Assembly: GCA_051880035.1 (NCBI GenBank)
Contig: JBJENE010000014.1
Span: forward strand, 6,101-70,100
DNA from: Eshraghiella sp051880035
GTDB taxonomy: Bacteria > Bacillota > Clostridia > Lachnospirales > Lachnospiraceae
Direction of reading: 5' to 3'
DNA: 64,000 bases
The position numbers and the translations under genes are program-made. How positions within the stretch are numbered: position 1 is the first letter of the stretch; every line of letters starts with the position of its first letter. A model generated the notes under the pieces. That model had not been told where the DNA came from. It did no database searches and saw only the letters and a list, made by a program, of their open reading frames with translations. This document shows positions 8,317 to 16,001 of the stretch, piece by piece.

Positions 8317-8347
8317 CAGGCTTTGATTCATATCAGAGCCTGTTTTT
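8317..8347 (+). terminator. Terminator between the DUF4190 and lgt-like genes
   Basis: CAGGCTTTGAT (8317-8327) pairs with ATCAGAGCCTG (8332-8342) around TCAT and is followed by TTTTT. It ends only 16 nt before the ATG of the next gene, so its T-run merges into that gene's ribosome binding region. Confidence 0.8.
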
Positions 8348-8363
8348 AAATCAGGAGAGAACC

Positions 8364-9176
8364 ATGTATTCTTATTTTCATATATTCGGCAGAGATGTTT
8401 CCGCATACGGGGTAATGGCCATTGCGGGAATTATTGCAACTGTAATTTACAGCATAATAAGATGCCGCCAGAAAAAACTTAACGGTAATGATCAGCTCTA
8501 TTATCTGACATTTGCTTTCATTTTTCTGTACCTCGGAGCCACGATTCTTTTCCACCTGGTGGGTATTAAGGATTTAATATCTATACTTCCGTACCTGTTT
8601 ACGGATTTTAGATATTTCAAGGATCATTTCATAACCGGACTGGTATTTTACGGAGGTCTTTACGGAGCACTGGTGGGCTGTATGGTATACACCAAAATGT
8701 TCAGGCAGGACACCCGCACGATGTTTATGTATACGGTTCCCGTCATTCCGCTTTTTCATATGTTCGGAAGAATCGGTTGTTTCCTCGGCGGTTGCTGCTA
8801 CGGCATGGAAAGTGAGCGTTTCGGTATCGCTTATACAAATGCGGCAAGCGGTGCCAACGGAGTGCCTTATCTTCCGATTCAGCTTTACGAGGCTGTTGGT
8901 GAACTTATTATTTTTATAGTACTCTGCATCAACCAGCGTAAAGTCAAAAAATATTATCAGCCTATAGGTATTTATTTTGTATTATATGGGATAATGCGAT
9001 TTGTACTTGAATTTTTCAGAGGTGATGAGGTCCGTGGATTTTTTGGATTCTTATCCACTTCACAATGGATAAGCCTTATAACAATTCCGCTGGGAATATA
9101 TTGTCTGCTTGTTCCGACAGAAAAAAACTTTTTCAATAAATGGTTTACATCCAAAAAGAAAAAAGATGAAATATAG
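8364..9176 (+). CDS. Prolipoprotein diacylglyceryl transferase family protein (divergent)
   Basis: A 270-residue seven-helix membrane protein of the Lgt fold. Canonical Lgt transfers diacylglycerol from phosphatidylglycerol to the lipobox Cys of prolipoproteins. The family signature is present as GRIGCFLGGCCYG (about 135-147) and a downstream RFVLEFFRGDE, but the HGG loop reads FYGGLYGA, so the usual His is Tyr, and the usual Asn and Glu of GRIGNFINxE are replaced by Cys and Cys. This is a common clostridial variant whose activity is less well established than that of the main enzyme. CAGGAGAG precedes the ATG. Whether the genome also has a canonical lgt cannot be seen here. Confidence 0.75.
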   Translation: MYSYFHIFGRDVSAYGVMAIAGIIATVIYSIIRCRQKKLNGNDQLYYLTFAFIFLYLGATILFHLVGIKDLISILPYLFTDFRYFKDHFITGLVFYGGLYGALVGCMVYTKMFRQDTRTMFMYTVPVIPLFHMFGRIGCFLGGCCYGMESERFGIAYTNAASGANGVPYLPIQLYEAVGELIIFIVLCINQRKVKKYYQPIGIYFVLYGIMRFVLEFFRGDEVRGFFGFLSTSQWISLITIPLGIYCLLVPTEKNFFNKWFTSKKKKDEI

Positions 9177-9183
9177 CCAAAAA

Positions 9184-9212
9184 CTCCGGTCACAACCGTG
9201 ACCGGAGCTTTT
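9184..9212. terminator. Bidirectional terminator
   Basis: CTCCGGTCAC (9184-9193) pairs perfectly with GTGACCGGAG (9198-9207). TTTT follows on the plus strand and TTTTT on the minus strand, so it serves the lgt-like gene and the convergent DUF6465 gene. Confidence 0.88.
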
Positions 9213-9251
9213 GCATTTAAGGCTGTTTAACAGCCCTTATGTTTTTGATTA

Positions 9252-9713
9252 TTAGAACAAATCAATTCTTCCGGCATTCTTCTTATTAATTACATAATAA
9301 GCAGCATTTTCTTCCGGCTTTAAATATACCTGTAAAGACTTAATTGAAGATGCTCTGTGTCCTTCTGCAACATATGCATCTGTGATTTTTGCAATAATTG
9401 CATCAGAAGCAGCTTCTCTTCCGGCATACTGAACATAAATCTCAGACACAAGTTCTGCCTTCTTCTCTACAACCTTCTTAGTGGTTGCCTTTGTTGCCTT
9501 TTTAACTGTATTCGCTGTATCAGCAGCTTTCTCTGCTACTTTCTTAGTGCTTGCTGCGGCAGATTTTTTAACTTCTACTGCCTTTTCTGCAGCAGCCTTA
9601 GCTACATCAGTTGCTGTATCAGCTACTTTCTTACTTGTTTCCTTAACTGTCTTAGTTACTTCTTTACCCTTTTCGAGTAAAGCATCTTTAACTTCTGCTG
9701 TTTTCTTTGCCAT
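9252..9713 (-). CDS. DUF6465 family protein with basic Ala/Lys-rich arm
   Basis: A 153-residue protein in two parts. Residues 1-85 are a Lys/Ala/Thr/Val-rich repeat (KKVADTATDVAK, KKVAEKAADTANTVKK, TTKKVVEKKAE) reminiscent of histone H1 tails or LEA-like amphipathic helices. Residues 86-153 are a compact domain (SEIYVQYAGREAASDAI, SIKSLQVYLKPEENAAYYV, RIDLF) that I recognise as DUF6465, common in Lachnospiraceae. Function unknown; nucleoid association is a guess from the basic arm. The start at 9713 is set by AAGGAGGG 5 nt upstream; the open frame extends 29 codons further but without a ribosome site. A 7-bp inverted repeat lies just upstream of it. Confidence 0.75.
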   Translation of the reverse strand: MAKKTAEVKDALLEKGKEVTKTVKETSKKVADTATDVAKAAAEKAVEVKKSAAASTKKVAEKAADTANTVKKATKATTKKVVEKKAELVSEIYVQYAGREAASDAIIAKITDAYVAEGHRASSIKSLQVYLKPEENAAYYVINKKNAGRIDLF

Positions 9714-9729
9714 ATTTTCCCTCCTTGTT

Positions 9730-9746
9730 ATTGACCAGGGGTCAAT
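9730..9746 (-). promoter_or_regulatory. Inverted repeat in the DUF6465 leader
   Basis: ATTGACC-AGG-GGTCAAT is a perfect 7-bp inverted repeat about 4 nt upstream of the ribosome binding site. It could be an operator or a small leader hairpin that limits ribosome access. Confidence 0.4.
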
Positions 9747-9920
9747 TGTGAAATTATTAACCAGCAAATATAATGTAGACCTTTTTACCAAAAAAAGCAA
9801 GTTTTTTTTATTATATTTTTACAAAAAGTTATCGCAAATAAGCACATTTTACGACCAAAAGGAGTATTAAAAACATTTAAAATTATATTTTTACCATTTT
9901 TTAACAGAATTATTCATGTT

Positions 9921-10394
9921 TTAGTGCTTTTTTCTCTTCTTTCCTGTCATGTTTTTTACGGTAAGTTTAAGTATCCTCGTCCTTGGTACTACATCAGTAT
10001 TAAATTGAAATTCTTCATTATGATACTGCTTCATAATAATACGAAGTGCCGCAATTTTCTCATCCTCATCAGTAATTTCTTCTATGATTCCATTCCCAAT
10101 AACGCTCTCATATTCCATCGTACAGTTTTTCTGTTCTTCATCCAGAATAAGCCTATGGGCACAGTCCATTTCAAAAGAAGCTCTGTTGTCTTTTTTAATA
10201 AGTTCATATTTTATGCCTTCGCATGCTCCGTGAAAATAAAGTTTCATACCGCCATCCGTAACTTCCATACCGAAATTAAGCGGCAGTATGTATGGATAAT
10301 CCTTGTCATTAAGGGCGAGGCGGCATACATCACATCGCTCTATTATTTCAACTATTTCATTAAAATCTCTGACTTCTCTGTCACTTCTTCGCAT
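9921..10394 (-). CDS. Pyridoxamine 5'-phosphate oxidase-fold flavoprotein (NimA-like)
   Basis: A 157-residue split-beta-barrel protein. The N terminus MRRSDREVRDFNEIVEIIER with CDVCRLAL and then YPYILPLNFG is characteristic of the Pyridox_ox_2/NimA-like subgroup, FMN- or heme-binding proteins of mostly unknown substrate; some relatives (Nim) reduce nitroimidazoles, but that cannot be inferred here. The C terminus is Lys-rich. ACAGGAG 5 nt before ATG 10394 fixes the start against a longer frame that would run back into the MATE gene. It follows that gene by 68 nt and probably shares its transcript. Confidence 0.8.
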   Translation of the reverse strand: MRRSDREVRDFNEIVEIIERCDVCRLALNDKDYPYILPLNFGMEVTDGGMKLYFHGACEGIKYELIKKDNRASFEMDCAHRLILDEEQKNCTMEYESVIGNGIIEEITDEDEKIAALRIIMKQYHNEEFQFNTDVVPRTRILKLTVKNMTGKKRKKH

Positions 10395-10462
10395 TTTTAT
10401 TCTCCTGTGCTTTAAATTTGAAAGAATGCTTACTTCCGGAGCCGGAGTATCTCCCGCCGGTG

Positions 10463-11872
10463 TCAGCTTTTTTTGGTATTTCCGCCCACAATATTCTGGA
10501 GCCACACTCCGCTCTTTACCATAAAGAATCCAACCGTTACTTTAATAATTTCCGTAAATGTTACAAGGAAAAATACGGTTTTTATGCCGAGTCCGGTATA
10601 TTTTGCCAGAACATATGCAAAAGGAATGATAAGCACCCATGTATAACCACTGTCAAAGAAAAAAGTAATTATAGTCTTGCCTCCGGAACGCAGTGTAAAA
10701 TAGGCGCAATGTGAAAAAGCGCAAAGAGGCATTGCAAGTGCAGATATGAGAATAAACCCTGATGCAAGTTCTTTAATACTTGCCTCCGTCTTGTATATAT
10801 TCGGGAAAAATCTTCCGAATACAGCCATTATGGCAGCAACCGCCATACAGCACACAACACTGAAGAAAATCATTTTGTAGGATGCATCTTTGGCTTCTTT
10901 AAGCATTCCCGCTCCCAGATATTGTCCCACAATAACGGAAATACATGCTCCAAGCTGGATATAGACAATATTAAACAGGTTGGTGATTGTGGATGAAATA
11001 TTCTGCGCCGCAACCACTTCAAGTCCTCTTAAAGCATAGCATTGAACGATTACAGCCATTCCCATCGCCCAGAGCATCTCATTAATCATAAGAGGTGTAC
11101 CTTTTTTCAAAATACCCAGACATATATCCTTAGGAATACGAAGACTCCTGTATGCACCTTCAATAAATCTGTTCCTGACTTTATGAATATGAGTCCAGAA
11201 TATAACAATAATACTCTCTACGACTCTGGCAATTGCAGTTGCAAGCGCTGCACCTTTTACTCCCATTGCCGGCAATCCCAGTTTGCCGAAAATAAAAACA
11301 TAATCCAGAACCAGATTGATTACAACGGCAACAACACTGGCTAACATCGGAACCAGAGTCTGACCGGTCTCCCTTATGGTACTTACATAAGCCTGTGTCA
11401 CCGCAAAAGGAATCAGCGAAAACATCATTATAGCCATGTATTCTTTTCCGTATGCGAGGGCAAGCTCAATATTTCCCACTTCTCCACTGTCATTAAGATA
11501 TAAAGAAATCAGTTCCGTACCCCAAAATCCGAAAAGATACAAAGCAATTCCCGAAATCAGAAGACAAGCATACATCTTAAATCTGAATGCATACTTCTGA
11601 CCCTCATAATCGCCTTTTCCGAAAAACTGTGTACCGAAAATTCCTGCACCCGATACACCGCCAAACACGCATATATTAAAAACAAACAGAAGCTGGTTAA
11701 CTATCGCAACACCCGACATCTGTTCCGTTCCGATCTGCCCAACCATAATATTATCAAGAAAGCTGACAAAACTGGTTATTGCATTCTGTATTATCATCGG
11801 AAGTGCGAGATAAAGAACTTTTGAATAAAATTGTCTGTCTCCGATAAATTTGGTCTTAAATTTTTTAAACAT
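10463..11872 (-). CDS. MATE family efflux transporter
   Basis: A 469-residue, twelve-helix membrane protein of the MATE (multidrug and toxic compound extrusion) family, which exports cationic drugs or metabolites using Na+ or H+ gradients. The N-terminal lobe has ALPMIIQNAITSFVSFLDNIM and GVAIVNQLLFVFN, and the second lobe starts near residue 240 with a matching pseudo-repeat (KGTPLMINEMLWAMG). Length is normal. A clear promoter stands upstream and GGAG lies 9 nt before the ATG. Substrate unknown. Confidence 0.92.
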   Translation of the reverse strand: MFKKFKTKFIGDRQFYSKVLYLALPMIIQNAITSFVSFLDNIMVGQIGTEQMSGVAIVNQLLFVFNICVFGGVSGAGIFGTQFFGKGDYEGQKYAFRFKMYACLLISGIALYLFGFWGTELISLYLNDSGEVGNIELALAYGKEYMAIMMFSLIPFAVTQAYVSTIRETGQTLVPMLASVVAVVINLVLDYVFIFGKLGLPAMGVKGAALATAIARVVESIIVIFWTHIHKVRNRFIEGAYRSLRIPKDICLGILKKGTPLMINEMLWAMGMAVIVQCYALRGLEVVAAQNISSTITNLFNIVYIQLGACISVIVGQYLGAGMLKEAKDASYKMIFFSVVCCMAVAAIMAVFGRFFPNIYKTEASIKELASGFILISALAMPLCAFSHCAYFTLRSGGKTIITFFFDSGYTWVLIIPFAYVLAKYTGLGIKTVFFLVTFTEIIKVTVGFFMVKSGVWLQNIVGGNTKKS

Positions 11873-11931
11873 AATCTTTTCTCCGTAAATCGTGTATTAA
11901 AAAATAACCCTTAGTAAGTAGTCGTTTAATC

Positions 11932-11960
11932 ATTATTGCATTGAAAAGTATTTATGTCAA
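11932..11960 (-). promoter_or_regulatory. Promoter of the MATE gene
   Basis: Minus strand: TTGACA (11955-11960), 17-nt spacer, AATAAT (11932-11937) with an extended -10 TGC. Confidence 0.65.
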
Positions 11961-12010
11961 TCGGATATTTTTATTTTAAAATGATTGAAAATTAGAAGTT
12001 GATTGAAATA

Positions 12011-12039
12011 TTGATACGCTTAAACCGTTATGCTATAAT
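12011..12039 (+). promoter_or_regulatory. Near-consensus promoter
   Basis: TTGATA (12011-12016), 17-nt spacer, TATAAT (12034-12039) with extended -10 TGC, upstream of the gene at 12075. Confidence 0.75.
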
Positions 12040-12074
12040 TAATTTAGTTTTATTGAACGGAAAGGACTAATGAT

Positions 12075-12605
12075 ATGGCAGTAATAACAGAAGAATACCG
12101 AATCAGAGAATTTGAATACCTTAAAAGATTATTGGAGGCCGGCGATATTGCAGCTGAGATACTGCACAGTGACGGTGTTTTGGACGAAAGCTGTCTGATT
12201 ATCAGTATGCCTACGACATCAGACGATTTAGACGGACTTGTTCCTTCAGACCTTCATATGGCTAAGGCGTATCTGTCCCAATCAGATGATGAAGATGAGG
12301 ATACAGCCACCAAATACCTTTCTTTCATTATGCCGATTCAGGTAGATTTGAAGGATGTCGACGAGTATAAAATGCTTAAGTACCTTAATGAATGTAACGA
12401 GTGTATTCCGTTTGGAACTTGTTATTATTCCGAAAATCCTTTGAGTGGCCGTATGCTGGTACAGGTTAAGTGGGCAATCGGAGGAGTTATGGACGAACCT
12501 CTGAACGCCAATGTTTTCTGTGACACTGTATGCGAACTCGGTTTCTTATATGATTCTCTCAAAGAAGAATTGTTAGAAAAGCTTCCTTCATTAACCCGGT
12601 CATAA
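12075..12605 (+). CDS. Acidic protein of unknown function
   Basis: I do not recognise this 176-residue cytoplasmic protein with certainty. It has no signal peptide or membrane segment. It is acidic, with a SDDEDED cluster near residues 70-78. The second half (QVDLKDVDEYKMLKYLNECNE, then RMLVQVKWAIGG and a C-terminal helix) has the alternating pattern of the YbjN/secretion-chaperone-like fold, which is only a suggestion. GGAAAGGA 8 nt before the ATG and a near-consensus promoter show it is a real, well-expressed single gene. It converges on bioB with 20 nt between them. Confidence 0.7.
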   Translation: MAVITEEYRIREFEYLKRLLEAGDIAAEILHSDGVLDESCLIISMPTTSDDLDGLVPSDLHMAKAYLSQSDDEDEDTATKYLSFIMPIQVDLKDVDEYKMLKYLNECNECIPFGTCYYSENPLSGRMLVQVKWAIGGVMDEPLNANVFCDTVCELGFLYDSLKEELLEKLPSLTRS

Positions 12606-12625
12606 CAACGCCCGGATATTATTTA

Positions 12626-13591
12626 CTACTTTATTTTACGATTGAGATTTTTTAACATTTCTCTGTCACTTCGGATTGAGGCACAAGCGGCCGTAGTAAG
12701 CATATTTCCGGTAATTGAAGCGGAAGCTCCCGATTTAAATGCCCTTTCCCCGTCATTTGTAAGAAGAGCACGGCCTGCTGCCAGACGTATATCCGCCTGT
12801 GGATTAATATATCTGAAAAAAGCAATTGTTCTTAAAATTTCATCCTCAGTAGGTCTGGAGAGATTTTCCATCGGCGTTCCTTTGATCGGCATAAGCATAT
12901 TAACAGGTATCGAGTCAACACCGATTTCTGCCAGACTTACCGCCATATCCAGGCGATCCTCCCAGGTTTCTCCCATTCCTATTATTCCTCCTGAGCAGAC
13001 ACGCATTCCTTCTTCCTTAATAATCTTTAATGTTTCTATCTTCTGGTCATATGTATGTGTCGTACAGACACTTGGAAAAAATCTTTTGGATGTCTCTATG
13101 TTATGGTGATAACAGGTTACCCCTGCTTCATGTAAGCGGTGAAGCTGTTCTTTGTTTAAAAATCCCATGGACGCACACAATTCTATTTCACATTCACTGT
13201 TCATTGTTTCATATGCATTTACAGCCTTTTCAAATTCTTCCCCCGTAAGTGCTTTTCCTGATGTTACAACCGAAAATCGGTCCACACCTTCATTCTCAAT
13301 ATCTTTACAGGCTTTCAGTATTTCTTCCTCCGGAAGGAATCCGTAAACCTCACAACCCGTATTGTTATAAACCGATTGGGCACAGTATTTACAATCCTCC
13401 GGACAGCGTCCGCTTCTTCCGTTAATAACGGAACAAAGGTCTACTCTGTCCCCCATAAAATGTTTCCTTATATGGTCTGCACCCTCACACAGCTCATTCA
13501 AATCACATTCAAGGAAAAAAGACAAGTCATCATCTCTTGTAATTCTTCTTCCATCTATTATTTCCTGTGCTAAATCCAATGCATTATTCAT
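12626..13591 (-). CDS. bioB: Biotin synthase
   Basis: A 321-residue radical-SAM enzyme that inserts sulfur into dethiobiotin to form biotin. The [4Fe-4S]/SAM cysteines are Cys63, Cys67 and Cys70 (CPEDCKYC). Further family hallmarks are the YHHNIETS segment, CSGGIIGMGET and RLAAGRA, covering the second cluster ligands (Arg of RLAAGR). No other biotin genes lie nearby, so either the rest of the pathway is elsewhere or the enzyme works on imported dethiobiotin. The promoter is overlapped by a BirA-type operator, so repression by biotin-loaded BirA is expected. Confidence 0.96.
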   Translation of the reverse strand: MNNALDLAQEIIDGRRITRDDDLSFFLECDLNELCEGADHIRKHFMGDRVDLCSVINGRSGRCPEDCKYCAQSVYNNTGCEVYGFLPEEEILKACKDIENEGVDRFSVVTSGKALTGEEFEKAVNAYETMNSECEIELCASMGFLNKEQLHRLHEAGVTCYHHNIETSKRFFPSVCTTHTYDQKIETLKIIKEEGMRVCSGGIIGMGETWEDRLDMAVSLAEIGVDSIPVNMLMPIKGTPMENLSRPTEDEILRTIAFFRYINPQADIRLAAGRALLTNDGERAFKSGASASITGNMLTTAACASIRSDREMLKNLNRKIK

Positions 13592-13614
13592 TTCTTATTC
13601 CGACTCCTTCTAAA

Positions 13615-13645
13615 TCGTCAACCTTGTATCATTTTTAGTTGACAA
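13615..13645 (-). promoter_or_regulatory. BirA-type biotin operator
   Basis: On the minus strand TTGTCAAC, a 15-nt spacer and GTTGACGA form the arrangement of the bacterial BirA operator (two half-sites near TTGTTAAC and GTTAACAA, spacer 15). It starts 1-2 nt downstream of the bioB -10 box and covers the likely transcription start. Confidence 0.85.
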
Positions 13646-13646
13646 T

Positions 13647-13674
13647 AGTATATCAGACTTCCATATTTTGTCAA
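13647..13674 (-). promoter_or_regulatory. Promoter of bioB
   Basis: Minus strand: TTGACA (13669-13674), 16-nt spacer, TATACT (13647-13652), with TGA before the -10. Confidence 0.75.
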
Positions 13675-13680
13675 GAATAT

Positions 13681-13704
13681 AAAAAGAATCCGTCCTGCGG
13701 GATT
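13681..13704 (-). terminator. Weak terminator upstream of bioB
   Basis: On the minus strand AATCC pairs with GGATT around an 8-nt loop, followed by CTTTTT. It lies between the tetR gene and the bioB promoter and would insulate bioB. Confidence 0.5.
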
Positions 13705-13728
13705 GTTGTTTTCCACAAATAACGGCAT

Positions 13729-13772
13729 AAAATAAGGCATCTGTCCACTTTCATGAACAAATACCTTATTTT
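13729..13772 (-). terminator. Terminator of the sugar-transporter/tetR operon
   Basis: A long stem with several G-T wobbles (AAAATAAGG with CCTTATTTT, extended inward about eight pairs) begins about 18 nt after the tetR stop codon. Confidence 0.6.
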
Positions 13773-13790
13773 CATTTTTAGGTATGATAT

Positions 13791-14381
13791 TTACCTGTAA
13801 TTCAATTTTTCCGTACCCAAAAGTTTTGCAATGATACCCATCTGCTCATCGACTTCTTCATCGGTTACCGCTATCAACGCATTGTGTTTACCCATTCCCT
13901 CAAGCACCCACAAAATATGAGTTGCAGTTGCCTTGGCGTTATCACAATTAAAAACGCCCTCTTTATTTCCCGTTTCAATAAGTTCCTTAAGTACATCTAT
14001 TGAACTTTTGGCACGATTTATCAATATTTTTTTCCCTAATTCGCTCTTAGTGGCAAACTCTGAAATTTCATTGTCAAAAGCAACATCAGGCGTGGTTAAG
14101 GCCTTTACGCGGTCTGTAAGAAAAGTCTCAAACATTTTCTTCGCCGAAACATTCGCCTCTTTACCACGGTTAAGATACGCAAAAGCATTCTTCTGCTCCC
14201 GCTCAATAATTTCCGCAAAAATTTCGTCCGTTGATCCAAAATATCTGTACAATCCTCCTCGGGAAATCCCTGTTTCCCGGCATATGTCCTGCATGGTGAC
14301 CGTTCCAAATCCCAACTCAACGAACAATTTCTGCGAAACATTAATTATCATGTTTTTTGTCGCATCTCCCTTTGTTCCCAT
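13791..14381 (-). CDS. TetR/AcrR family transcriptional regulator
   Basis: A 196-residue regulator. The N-terminal helix-turn-helix (about residues 10-55: MIINVSQKLFVELGFGTVTM, then DICRETGISRGGLYRYFGS) is typical TetR; the C-terminal ligand domain is divergent as usual. An in-frame TTG six codons upstream overlaps the ribosome site AAGGTGAG, so ATG 14381 is preferred. It follows the GPH symporter gene by 24 nt, placing it second in the operon. The 26-bp palindrome at the operon promoter is the obvious candidate operator, giving autoregulation. The ligand may be the transported sugar or a derivative, which is inference. Confidence 0.9.
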   Translation of the reverse strand: MGTKGDATKNMIINVSQKLFVELGFGTVTMQDICRETGISRGGLYRYFGSTDEIFAEIIEREQKNAFAYLNRGKEANVSAKKMFETFLTDRVKALTTPDVAFDNEISEFATKSELGKKILINRAKSSIDVLKELIETGNKEGVFNCDNAKATATHILWVLEGMGKHNALIAVTDEEVDEQMGIIAKLLGTEKLNYR

Positions 14382-14405
14382 ATTGCTCTCACCTTCCAAA
14401 TAACT

Positions 14406-15788
14406 CTACTCTTCAGTATAGCTTTTCGGCATTTTAAAAGCAACCAGAAATCCAATAATACACATAACACTTACTATTGCCGGAACAAGTGAAACACCGA
14501 CTTTCCATGTTTCTCCCGGAACTGCAACGCCCTTAATCACTTTGTCCGTCTGAATATTTTTGATATATTCATACACAAGTCCGGTTGAAACGGCTGCTAC
14601 AACTGCGGTTGAAAGGGATTGAACAGCAAAATACATTCCGGTATGGTCTTTGCCGGTCTTTTTAAATTCAGTGGCAGCAATCTGCGACGGAATCATATAT
14701 GGAGTAGCGAAAAATGCTCCGATTGAAAAACTTCCCATGACACTGCCGATACAACCGATAATAATTCTTGTTTTCGGGCTGTCCGGGAATAAATACTCAC
14801 TACCGAAGCAGAAATTAAGTATTGCTACCGCGAAAAGTAAAAGGCAGAGCTGATATGCAAATCTGATTCCTTTTTTATTAATAAGCTTGTAGTATAAAAA
14901 CAGCATAAGCGGTACCGGTGCAAAAGCAAATGTATTAAGAATTGCAGCGGTTCCGGCTCCCAAATTCATAACACCTGAAACAAGCGAATTCTGTGCCGTC
15001 AAAAACATCTGCAGGCCAAAAAATGCCGTTGCATTAGGTATAAGCCAGAAAATGAACTGTTTATTACTCAATGTAAGTTTAAGGCTGGTGGTAAGTTTGG
15101 TTTTCGCTTCAGGAAGATAATCCTTTCCTTCACCATATTTTTCACCTTCCTTGATAATGAACAAAGGTATAAGCATTGTAAGCATTATAGGTGTTGCAAC
15201 CTTTACCAAAGTTCCGATATTAATTCCTTTTCCAATAAAAACAGGAATCAAAGCATATACAAGGCAGTAACCTATTGTGTCAAAAAATGATTTGAAACTT
15301 CCCACACGGTTTCTCTGCGCTTCATCCTTACATACGCTTGACAAACTGCCGTAAAAAGTAATGAGCGACATTGTATATGATGCAAAAAACAAAAAGAGCA
15401 TCACCGTCATCCAAATTGTATTGGCAATACTGTTTTTCTCAAACTCAATCGGTGTCCAAACAAGCAGATAACTAACCACCATCGGTATAAATGCAATCAG
15501 AATTGCCGGTCTCCTTCTTCCCCAACGGGTACGAAGATTATCCGTAAATGACGCAAGCGGAACATCCACAAGTCCGTCAAAAATCTTTGCCACCATCCAC
15601 AGCACTCCGAAAATTGCCGGTGCAATCAGCATATATCCCGTCAAGCTCCAGTTCTCAATATCCGCTGTAAGTCCTACCGGATTAACTGCATCCGTAAAGT
15701 ATGCGCCCAACAATACAAAAAGCATGTTCGGTCCGAAACCACAGGCCGCATATAAAAACTCCTTCCATTTCTTGTCCAATGAAACCAT
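14406..15788 (-). CDS. GPH-type sugar:cation symporter (MFS)
   Basis: A 460-residue, twelve-helix transporter of the glycoside-pentoside-hexuronide:cation symporter family (MelB-like). Recognisable segments are KIFDGLVDVPLASFTDNLRT and WGRRRPAILIAFIP after helix 2, and the central cytoplasmic loop around residue 215. These proteins import sugars with Na+ or H+. The start is ATG 15788 after AAGGATAGG; the longer frame reaches into the operator palindrome. It is co-transcribed with the TetR gene. No glycosidase is adjacent, so the substrate cannot be guessed. Confidence 0.88.
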   Translation of the reverse strand: MVSLDKKWKEFLYAACGFGPNMLFVLLGAYFTDAVNPVGLTADIENWSLTGYMLIAPAIFGVLWMVAKIFDGLVDVPLASFTDNLRTRWGRRRPAILIAFIPMVVSYLLVWTPIEFEKNSIANTIWMTVMLFLFFASYTMSLITFYGSLSSVCKDEAQRNRVGSFKSFFDTIGYCLVYALIPVFIGKGINIGTLVKVATPIMLTMLIPLFIIKEGEKYGEGKDYLPEAKTKLTTSLKLTLSNKQFIFWLIPNATAFFGLQMFLTAQNSLVSGVMNLGAGTAAILNTFAFAPVPLMLFLYYKLINKKGIRFAYQLCLLLFAVAILNFCFGSEYLFPDSPKTRIIIGCIGSVMGSFSIGAFFATPYMIPSQIAATEFKKTGKDHTGMYFAVQSLSTAVVAAVSTGLVYEYIKNIQTDKVIKGVAVPGETWKVGVSLVPAIVSVMCIIGFLVAFKMPKSYTEE

Positions 15789-15815
15789 TTTTCCTATCCT
15801 TCTTTCGTGTTTAAT

Positions 15816-15841
15816 AAAAAGCGACATAGGTGTCGCTTTTT
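15816..15841 (-). promoter_or_regulatory. Palindromic operator for the symporter/tetR operon
   Basis: AAAAAGCGACA-TAGG-TGTCGCTTTTT is a perfect 11-bp inverted repeat with a 4-nt centre. It begins 2 nt downstream of the -10 box, an ideal position for TetR-type repression. Confidence 0.8.
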
Positions 15842-15843
15842 AT

Positions 15844-15872
15844 ATTTTAGCATGTATAGGAAGATGTAGCAA
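15844..15872 (-). promoter_or_regulatory. Promoter of the symporter/tetR operon
   Basis: Minus strand: TTGCTA (15867-15872), 17-nt spacer, TAAAAT (15844-15849) with extended -10 TGC. Confidence 0.65.
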
Positions 15873-15953
15873 GAAGTTTTTCCTGACGCCGTCCGCACCA
15901 CAGATATAATCAATCTCCGCATTCGCAGATCTGCTCAAAAACAGGGTTTCACT

Positions 15954-15988
15954 AAAACAAATCGGAGACAGCATTCATCTGCCTCCGA
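15954..15988 (-). terminator. Terminator downstream of the broken surface-protein gene
   Basis: On the minus strand TCGGAGGCAG pairs with CTGTCTCCGA around a 7-nt loop, followed by TTTGTTTT. It has been kept although the gene before it is broken. Confidence 0.75.
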
Positions 15989-16001
15989 CTCCGGTCTGAT
16001 A

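Noticed and set aside
9218..9240. Second hairpin (GGCTG/CAGCC) after the lgt-like gene
   Set aside because: Five base pairs without a T-run, beside a much stronger terminator.
9481..9870. 129-codon hydrophobic plus frame opposite DUF6465
   Set aside because: Hydrophobic composition is the antisense of the Ala/Lys repeat; no ribosome site.
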